6,041 bases of DNA, from positions 1 through 6,041 of the forward strand of contig JAMDCW010000040.1 of the NCBI GenBank assembly GCA_023489405.1. The letters are read 5' to 3'. The DNA comes from Chloroflexota bacterium (GTDB taxonomy: Bacteria > Chloroflexota > UBA4733). Below are positions 5,036 to 6,041 of this stretch, one piece after another (position 1 is the stretch's first letter; every line of letters starts with the position of its first letter). Below the pieces are notes generated by a model. The model saw nothing but the letters and a program-made list of their open reading frames with translations. It was not told the origin of the DNA and made no database searches. Made by a program: the position numbers and the translations under genes.

Positions 5036-6041
5036 GTGATCGATGGTCGGGTGGCTCGGAGCGATGTCTTCGCTTTCCGCTTACCCGTTCGTACCGACTT
5101 CCGTACTTCCCGCGGCGTTGTCGCCGGCACTTCCGGTGGACGCACCATCATCCTCGTTCGCCTCGAAGCAGAAAACGGTGTCGCTGGCTGGGGCGAAGCT
5201 TCTCCTATACCTACCTGGTCCCCGGAAACCGTCTCCTCGGTGGTCGGTATTCTCCAGCAGCACTTCCTTCCCGCAAGCATCGGCTGTTCTTGTACCGACC
5301 TCGACGGACTCCATCGTAAGCTCGATCAGCTCCTCGCTCCCCTCTGGGGTCTGAGCGCTCCGATCGCTCGTGCTGGTATCGATATCGCTATGTACGATCT
5401 CTTCGGGCGTCTCCTTGGCCTTCCCCTTGCTGTTCTCCTCGGCAGCCAGCGTCGCCAATCCATCCAGCTTAGCTGGACCGTAACGGGTAGTACACCAGAT
5501 GTCGTTGCCTCTTCCCTCCGCGCAGCGTGCGAACGAGGCTTCCGCTCCGGTAACATCAAACTCGGCGGCGCTCCCTCCTGGGATCTTGAACTCTGCCGCT
5601 TGGCCCGCGAGGCCTTTCCTTCCGGTTTCCTCTGGGGGGATGCCAATGGCGGCCTCCCCCTCGCCTCTGCTCGCGAACGCGCCTTGGCGTTGCAAGCCGC
5701 CGGACTTGATTTGCTTGAACAGCCACTCCCTCCCGATCGCCTGGCTGCCACCGCCGATCTCACCGCCCGCCTCCATATCCCCGTCGCTCTCGATGAACCG
5801 ATCACCAGCCCTGCCGTCCTTTGGGAGCTGATCCAGCAACGCTGCCTCACCGCGCTCGCCCTCAAGGTAACCCGTACTGGTGGCTTACTCCCTTCCCGTC
5901 GTTGCGTCGATCTCGCTGAAGCCGCCGGCTTGCTCTTGATCAGTAGTGGCCTCACTGATGCAGGTGTAGCGTTCGCTGCCAATGTTCAACTGGCTGCTGC
6001 CTATGGTATCGATCTCCCCTGCGCCTTGAATGGACCTCAAC
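5036..6041 (+). CDS. Enolase-superfamily enzyme, muconate-lactonizing (MLE) subgroup, cut by right edge
   Basis: Cytoplasmic, Mg-dependent enzyme that abstracts a proton next to a carboxylate; 335 residues are visible, and the C-terminus is missing. The N-terminal capping domain ends in the typical ENGVAGWGEA segment (about 46-55). The barrel shows the full MLE-subgroup set at normal spacing: K175 on strand 2, metal ligands D202 (GDAN), E228 (LLEQPLP) and D253 (ALDEP), and K277 on strand 6 (ALKVTRTGG). The usual Lys-x-Lys on strand 2 is here Asn-Ile-Lys (N173), so the helper lysine is replaced while the likely catalytic base is kept. The subgroup includes dipeptide epimerases, o-succinylbenzoate synthase/N-acylamino acid racemases and muconate cycloisomerases. 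Dipeptide epimerase would fit the neighbouring Dpp-type transporter, but I cannot see the diagnostic DxD motif: the strand-8 segment reads SSGLTDAG. Family and subgroup are firm; the reaction is undetermined. Confidence 0.92.
   Translation, partial: MIDGRVARSDVFAFRLPVRTDFRTSRGVVAGTSGGRTIILVRLEAENGVAGWGEASPIPTWSPETVSSVVGILQQHFLPASIGCSCTDLDGLHRKLDQLLAPLWGLSAPIARAGIDIAMYDLFGRLLGLPLAVLLGSQRRQSIQLSWTVTGSTPDVVASSLRAACERGFRSGNIKLGGAPSWDLELCRLAREAFPSGFLWGDANGGLPLASARERALALQAAGLDLLEQPLPPDRLAATADLTARLHIPVALDEPITSPAVLWELIQQRCLTALALKVTRTGGLLPSRRCVDLAEAAGLLLISSGLTDAGVAFAANVQLAAAYGIDLPCALNGPQ

Noticed and set aside
5081..5839. A 252-residue minus-strand open frame
   Set aside because: It is antisense to the enolase-superfamily gene, whose catalytic residues are all in place; its product has no family likeness.

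Overview
The window shows two divergent gene groups around a 278-base control region. The DNA is GC-rich. Its proteins look like those of a free-living, saprophytic bacterium of the Chloroflexota type (Thermogemmatispora, Ktedonobacteria or Thermomicrobia relatives). That guess rests on the very long Ser/Thr/Ala linker after the lipobox of the binding protein, the GntR-LacI hybrid regulator and the small orphan lipoprotein. No phylogenetic marker is present, so the phylum remains an inference.

Leftward group (minus strand, read right to left): a family-5 solute-binding lipoprotein (999-2987), a 78-base gap holding a 10-bp inverted repeat, then a DppB-type inner-membrane permease (1-920) that runs off the left edge. 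A second permease (DppC-like) and the ATPase genes are expected beyond the edge but are not visible. Neither the permease nor the enolase-superfamily gene is bounded by a stop codon inside the window.

Control region (2988-3265): it holds the Shine-Dalgarno sequences of both divergent genes, weak candidate promoters, an imperfect palindrome on the transporter side, and four TGTA-type half-sites within about 55 bp on the regulator side. These half-sites are good operator candidates for the adjacent regulator.

Rightward group (plus strand): an AraR-like regulator with a GntR winged helix fused to a LacI/GalR-type sensor domain (3266-4453), which appears to start at CTG. It is followed by a small predicted lipoprotein of unknown function (4604-4858) and an enolase-superfamily enzyme of the muconate-lactonizing subgroup (5036 to beyond the right edge), starting at GTG.

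Inferred working model: the lipoprotein and permease import an oligosaccharide or a peptide-like solute. The regulator senses the solute or a metabolite and controls the transporter and itself. The enolase-superfamily enzyme may act on the imported compound. The regulator family points to sugars, whereas Dpp-type transport next to an MLE-subgroup enzyme could equally mean dipeptides and dipeptide epimerisation. The sequence alone does not decide between them. I did not find mobile elements, RNA genes or CRISPR arrays, and I see no clearly new biological system here.
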